In this document: positions 6,482-9,804 of the stretch, in pieces
Layout of the letters: each line of letters opens with the position of its first letter
How positions within the stretch are numbered: position 1 is the first letter of the stretch
DNA from: Actinomycetes bacterium
GTDB lineage: Bacteria; Actinomycetota; Acidimicrobiia; Spongiisociales; UBA4744
NCBI GenBank assembly: GCA_024641205.1
Contig: JAHEDM010000064.1
Span: forward strand, 1 to 9,804
Reading direction: 5' to 3'
Length of the DNA: 9,804 nucleotides
Program-made: the position numbers and the translations under genes
Notes under the pieces: model-generated
Databases searched by the model: none
What the model was told of the DNA's origin: nothing
What the model saw: the letters and a program-made list of their open reading frames with translations, nothing else

Positions 6482-7287
6482 GTAACCCTGACCCGGTCTC
6501 CGGCGAGGTAGTGGCGCTCGAGGGTGTTTCCGTCGTTCGCGACGGGCGGCTGTTGCTGGATGATATCGACTGGCATGTGGATCGGACCGAGCGCTGGGTA
6601 CTCCTGGGACCCAATGGCGCCGGCAAGACAACACTGCTGCAAGTGGCGTCTACCTACCTCGGGCCCACCCGGGGCACGGTCCGACTCCTCGGCGAGACCT
6701 ACGGCAAGGTCGACGTGCGTACGCTGCGCGAACGGGTCGGCTACGCCGGGCCGGAACCTGCCGGGATGATTCGCGATCGTCTACCGGCGATCGATATCGT
6801 CGTGACCGGCAAACACGCGTCGTTCGTCGACACGAAGTGGCACGACTACGACGACGCCGATTGGGAGCTCGCCGGGCGCCTGCTGGAGCGGTTTGCGGCG
6901 GATCACCTGGCCGACCGCCGCTACGGTACCCTCTCTTCGGGCGAGAAGCAGCGGGTGTTCCTGGCGCGGAGCTTGATGACCCACCCGGAGGTCCTTTTCC
7001 TCGACGAGGCCATGACCGGTCTCGATCTGGGGGCTCGTGAGCGTCTCGTAGCCTCACTCGCCGACCTCGCCGCTGATCCTCAGAGTCCCGCCGTGATTCT
7101 CGTGACTCATCACGTGGAGGAAATCCCACCCGGATTCGGCCACATCGCAATGATGAGTCAAGGTCGGCTGATAGCCCGCGGGCCGATGGATGAGGTGCTG
7201 TCTGCGGACTCGCTATCGGAGTGCTACCAGGAGAAGCTGCATGTGGAAGTGCGCGACGGTCGATACCGAGCGTGGCTACCGGATTGA
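6478..7287 (+). CDS. Stand-alone ABC transporter ATP-binding protein (YlmA/ModF-like)
   Basis: This 269-aa ATPase has Walker A GPNGAGKTT (44-52), signature LSSGEKQR (152-159), Walker B VLFLDE (172-177) followed by AMTGLDLGARE, and switch His211. The Q-loop is atypical: around GYAGPEP (88-94) there is no glutamine at the usual place. The helical domain is rich in Asp and Trp (WHDYDDADW, 121-129). This resembles single ATPases of the YlmA/ModF type, which often lie away from any permease. None is seen nearby on either side in this window. The 4-bp overlap with the GntR gene implies co-transcription. It may serve a permease encoded elsewhere, or it may have a regulatory or non-transport role. 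Its link with the catabolic locus is unclear. Confidence 0.85.
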   Translation: MSNPDPVSGEVVALEGVSVVRDGRLLLDDIDWHVDRTERWVLLGPNGAGKTTLLQVASTYLGPTRGTVRLLGETYGKVDVRTLRERVGYAGPEPAGMIRDRLPAIDIVVTGKHASFVDTKWHDYDDADWELAGRLLERFAADHLADRRYGTLSSGEKQRVFLARSLMTHPEVLFLDEAMTGLDLGARERLVASLADLAADPQSPAVILVTHHVEEIPPGFGHIAMMSQGRLIARGPMDEVLSADSLSECYQEKLHVEVRDGRYRAWLPD

Positions 7288-7312
7288 CGGTTGGGCACCC
7301 ACGACGCGCTGG

Positions 7313-7339
7313 ATCGCGCCCGGGCCGCTCGAGCGCGAT
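7313..7339 (+). terminator. Terminator-like hairpin after the stand-alone ABC ATPase gene
   Basis: ATCGCGC (7313-7319) pairs with GCGCGAT (7333-7339). Inside, after a single C/A mismatch, CGGG (7321-7324) pairs with CTCG (7328-7331), including one G-U pair, around a CCG loop. It begins 25 nt after the gene's stop and lies between two convergent reading frames. There is no T-run. Confidence 0.5.
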
Positions 7340-7356
7340 TCGTCACCTCCCGAGAG

Positions 7357-7898
7357 CTACTTCACTCTGACGCCGGCGCTCAGCACGGTGTTGGTCGTGT
7401 CGAACCGGCGTTGATCCAGTACGACCTCTGCACGGTGAGCGTGTCATCGCTTCGGGTTGCGTAATTGACCTCGAAATACACCTATCCGGATCCGGATGTC
7501 GAGGCCTCGACTGTGTGAGTGCGCCCGTCGGGGTAGTTCCAGGTCGCGGTCATGTCTGCTCTGGCAGCCCCGAGGGCCGACTCTTCTTCGACCTTGACGA
7601 ATGCTCTTCTGCACAGTGGTGGGTCCGTCGGTCTCAATGGCGAATTCTTCGGGAGGAACCCCGGCTTCAGTGATCCAACGAGTCGTCGCCATCTGTCGCG
7701 CGGCCGCATGCGACCGCGGGGCGTAGGGTGCCCATCGCGCTGCCGGCACATCCGACGGCGGTAATTCCCGCAGCGACCCGTCAACTGTGACAGGCGCTTG
7801 TCGGAAACCTTCCCCGAGGGCCTGGTTGGTGGGCGGCTCTGCGATTGCTGCCCATCTGGGGCATCGGGTCAGCAGCCCCTGTTCGAACGATCGGGTAT
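7357..7898 (-). pseudogene. Decayed unrecognised gene with two frameshifts and a nonsense codon
   Basis: Reading the - strand, a coding-like frame runs from about 7898 (segments RSFEQGLL, TVDGSLRELPPSDVPAARW, HAAARQMATTRWITEAG). A one-base shift near 7602 then leads into FVKVEEESALGAARADM and TWNYPDGRTHTVE. A TAG at 7482-7484 interrupts this where VYFEVNYATRSDDTLTVQ continues in the same frame. A second, compensating shift near 7424-7430 returns to the first frame, which ends in DTTNTVLSAGVRVK and TAG at 7357-7359. The pieces have GC-rich third positions, unlike chance frames. I recognise no family; Trp/Tyr-rich beta-like segments suggest a small globular protein. No start or ribosome site was found, so the 5' end is approximate and stops where the riboswitch begins. 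Sequencing error could mimic the lesions, but three within 180 bp favour decay. Confidence 0.55.
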
Positions 7899-7907
7899 CG
7901 TTTCATC

Positions 7908-8028
7908 CACGCCGAGCCCGGTTCGAGGGAGCCGGGTCGGCGAACCCGTTTCGTTGGGTGAATCTCGGCTTGTGTCGGGTAGGGCAGCCTTCCAGCCCGA
8001 GTCCGTTCGCTAACCCGTAGGCGCTGTG
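7908..8028 (+). ncRNA. c-di-AMP riboswitch (ydaO/yuaA type)
   Basis: This non-coding stretch matches the ydaO/yuaA consensus as I know it. It has CGCCGAGCCCGG at the 5' side (from 7910) with a CCCGG/CCGGG hairpin, then CGAACCCG (7941-7948) and GGGTGAATC (7956-7964). GTAGGGC (7979-7985) pairs towards AGCCCGAGTCCG (7994-8005), and the conserved 3' block GCTAACCCGTAGGC spans 8009-8022. The closing stem can form from CAC-GCC (7908-7913) with GGC...GTG (8020-8028). These riboswitches bind cyclic di-AMP and usually lower expression of potassium/osmolyte transport and cell-wall genes. That fits the cation antiporter that starts 13 nt later. No covariance model was run; the call is by eye. Confidence 0.85.
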
Positions 8029-8035
8029 AAGGAGG
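8029..8035 (+). promoter_or_regulatory. Ribosome binding site next to the riboswitch, deciding the TTG start of the antiporter
   Basis: AAGGAGG lies 6 nt before TTG 8042 and directly after the riboswitch closing stem. There is no room for a separate terminator between the aptamer and this site, which suggests control of translation. GAAGG (8028-8032) could pair with the aptamer's CCTTC (7988-7992). Confidence 0.7.
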
Positions 8036-8041
8036 GCCGTC

Positions 8042-9804
8042 TTGGATGTTCCGATCGCCGTACCGTCGCACGGCGATGTGCTGCAGTTGGTCATCCAGCT
8101 GGCGGTCCTGTTGGGTTGTGCCCGCCTGTTCGGAGAGGTGGCTCGCCGGGTTGGCCAACCCGCCGTTGTCGGTGAGATCTTGGCTGGTGTATTGCTGGGT
8201 CCCTCGGTGGCTGGGGCGCTTGTGCCCGGTATCGCCGCCGCCTGGCTGCCTTCCTCACCCGTCCAAGCCCAGTTGCTCGAGACGGTGGCGTTGATTGGGG
8301 TCATGCTGCTGATGGTGGTCACCGGCTTCGAAACGGACTTGGGCTTGATCCGGCGGAGGGCCGGTACGGCGGCGGGCGTGGCAGTGGGCGGGCTGCTTCT
8401 TCCCTTCGCGGCGGGGTTGGCCCTGGGGTGGTGGTTCCCGGCCGACCTCGTCGGCGATCCGGATCAGCGGTTGGTGTTCGCCCTGTTCTTGGCCACGACG
8501 ATGGCGGTTTCCGCGATCCCGGTGCTTGCCTCAATCTTGCTGGACCTGCGGATGATGCGACGAGACATCGGCCAGACCATGTTGGCTGCCGGGATGGTGA
8601 ACGACCTGGTCGGATGGGCGGTGCTGGGAGTGTTGATCGCCGTGGCGGAGGGTGGGGGCCTGGGAACCGTCGGGGTAACGGTGCTCACCGTACTCTTCTT
8701 TCTTGGCGTCACGTTGATCCTCGGCCCTTTCCTTGTGAATCGTACGGTTCGTTTCGTGCACAAAGCCTCGGATACCTCGCACCGGTTTCTGACCGTCACG
8801 CTGGTCCTGGTTTTCGGTTGGGCGGCTTTCAGCCAGGCCTTACACCTCGAACCGGTAATCGGGGCATTCGCCATGGGGATCCTCCTGGGTCGGGTGCGCC
8901 GTCTGCCCGTCTCAGTGGCGGAATCGCTCGAGTCGATGGCGCTTGGAGTCTTTGCCCCGATCTTCTTCGCCGTGGCGGGACTCAAAGTGAACCTCATCGC
9001 CCTCGCCCAACCCCGTCTGGCCGGGCTCACGCTGGCGGTGATTGCGGTGGCGGTGGTCGGCAAGACGGCGGGAGCCTATGCAGGAGGGAAGTGGCTGGCG
9101 GGGGCAGATCACTGGACCAGCCTCGCCTACGGGGTGGGTCTCACCGCTCGCGGAGCGATTGGCATTGTGGTCGCTACAGTCGGCCGTTCACTCGGGATCA
9201 TCACTGAGGACGTTTTCTCGATCATCGTGGTGATGGCGGTGGTCACCTCTCTGTTCACCCCGCCGGTTCTCAAAGCTGTTCTGCGTCGGGTTGCCCCGGC
9301 GGCTGATGAGGCGGCGCGGCTTCGTCGCGAGGAGGCTGCGGTGGCAGGCATGACCCGGCGGATTGGACGAGTGTTGGTGCCGATTCGTCCTCCCCGGCAT
9401 TCCGAGGACAGTCTTGGCGTCAAGCTGGCCCTGCTCGGCAGGTTGGCAGGGTCAGAGCGCTTGGCAGTGACGTTGATGGCGGCGGCGGTCGGAGCGGAAC
9501 GTCCCGAGGCCGAGGCGACCGTCCGTAGCGCCGCTCGGGAGATTGCGTTCCGAGCCGATGTCACTACTCGAGTCGTTGCGGGCGATCCGGTCCGGGCGGT
9601 TCTCGCGGAAGCTGACAAGGGTTACGACCTGGTGATACTCGGCGCCACCGACGTGACCGCCGACCGAGAGGCGCTCTTCGGGTCCGTGGTGGACGAGATT
9701 GTGCGGATGGTGTCGATCCCCACGCTGGTGGTGCGGGGATCCCCGGTTGCCGCCGGGTGGCAACCCAACCGCATTCTGGTGCCCACCGACGGAACTCCGG
9801 CCTC
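8042..9804 (+). CDS. CPA2 family cation:proton antiporter with C-terminal universal stress protein (USP) domains (partial, 3' end missing)
   Basis: The frame is open from TTG 8042 to the window end (587 codons seen). Residues 13-435 are a Na+/H+-exchanger membrane domain with many hydrophobic segments. The first transmembrane hairpin carries GQPAVVGEILAGVLLGPS (38-55), a hallmark of the KefB/CHX-type CPA2 family. SAIPVLASILLDL fits the unwound helix, and the ion-site pair is Asn187-Asp188 (MVNDLVGW). Asn-Asp rather than Asp-Asp is generally linked to electroneutral exchange. A cytoplasmic USP-like domain follows at about 442-566. Its ATP motif G-x2-G-x9-G-S is altered (Gly534, Asp537, Gly547, Ser548), so nucleotide binding may differ. 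A second USP domain begins at about 577 (RILVPTDGTPA) and is cut off. It probably exchanges Na+ or K+ for protons and is controlled by the riboswitch ahead. Confidence 0.9.
   Translation, partial: MDVPIAVPSHGDVLQLVIQLAVLLGCARLFGEVARRVGQPAVVGEILAGVLLGPSVAGALVPGIAAAWLPSSPVQAQLLETVALIGVMLLMVVTGFETDLGLIRRRAGTAAGVAVGGLLLPFAAGLALGWWFPADLVGDPDQRLVFALFLATTMAVSAIPVLASILLDLRMMRRDIGQTMLAAGMVNDLVGWAVLGVLIAVAEGGGLGTVGVTVLTVLFFLGVTLILGPFLVNRTVRFVHKASDTSHRFLTVTLVLVFGWAAFSQALHLEPVIGAFAMGILLGRVRRLPVSVAESLESMALGVFAPIFFAVAGLKVNLIALAQPRLAGLTLAVIAVAVVGKTAGAYAGGKWLAGADHWTSLAYGVGLTARGAIGIVVATVGRSLGIITEDVFSIIVVMAVVTSLFTPPVLKAVLRRVAPAADEAARLRREEAAVAGMTRRIGRVLVPIRPPRHSEDSLGVKLALLGRLAGSERLAVTLMAAAVGAERPEAEATVRSAAREIAFRADVTTRVVAGDPVRAVLAEADKGYDLVILGATDVTADREALFGSVVDEIVRMVSIPTLVVRGSPVAAGWQPNRILVPTDGTPA

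Noticed and set aside
7915..7940. tRNA-like GGTTCGAGG (T-loop-like) sequence
   Set aside because: No acceptor, D or anticodon arms can be formed around it; it is the loop of the CCCGG/CCGGG hairpin within the riboswitch.
7787..8020. Small + strand open frames across 7787-8020
   Set aside because: They cover the riboswitch aptamer, lack ribosome sites and resemble no protein; conservation here is at the RNA level.
8428..9207. Long + strand open frame in another frame within the antiporter gene
   Set aside because: The product is Gly/Arg/Pro-rich with no motif; the antiporter frame through the same bases has clear membrane segments and CPA2 signatures.

Overview
The window is GC-rich, with tightly packed genes, short overlaps and several TTG/GTG starts. 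The protein style and a riboswitch resembling actinobacterial c-di-AMP riboswitches suggest a high-GC Gram-positive bacterium (Actinomycetota). That is an inference from composition and gene style; no rRNA or other phylogenetic marker is present.

Region 1 (1-4260, + strand) is a compact operon. It holds the tail of a probable ABC substrate-binding protein, a NitT/TauT-type ATPase, its permease, a fumarylacetoacetate-hydrolase (FAH) family enzyme, a beta-hydroxyacid dehydrogenase, and an RraA-type aldolase/decarboxylase. Gene junctions are 4-bp overlaps or gaps of under 40 bp. A perfect 17-bp inverted repeat lies just inside the annotated start of the ATPase. A long hairpin closes the operon.

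Region 2 (4316-7287) faces it. A DRE-TIM (HMG-CoA lyase / homocitrate-synthase-like) enzyme is read on the - strand, converging on the operon. It diverges from a GntR/FCD regulator, which overlaps a stand-alone ABC ATPase by 4 bp. The layout suggests one catabolic locus for an imported organic acid: uptake, C-C bond hydrolysis or aldol cleavage, NAD(P)-linked redox and acyl transfer or lyase chemistry, controlled by the GntR protein. The substrate cannot be read from the sequence.

Region 3 (7288-9804) is unrelated. It has a terminator-like hairpin, a decayed - strand gene with two frameshifts and a nonsense codon, then a c-di-AMP (ydaO/yuaA-type) riboswitch. The riboswitch sits directly in front of a CPA2 cation:proton antiporter fused to universal-stress-protein (USP) domains, cut off by the window end. 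The riboswitch-antiporter-USP unit is the clearest regulatory system here. The mixed catabolic locus is the best candidate for undescribed metabolism.
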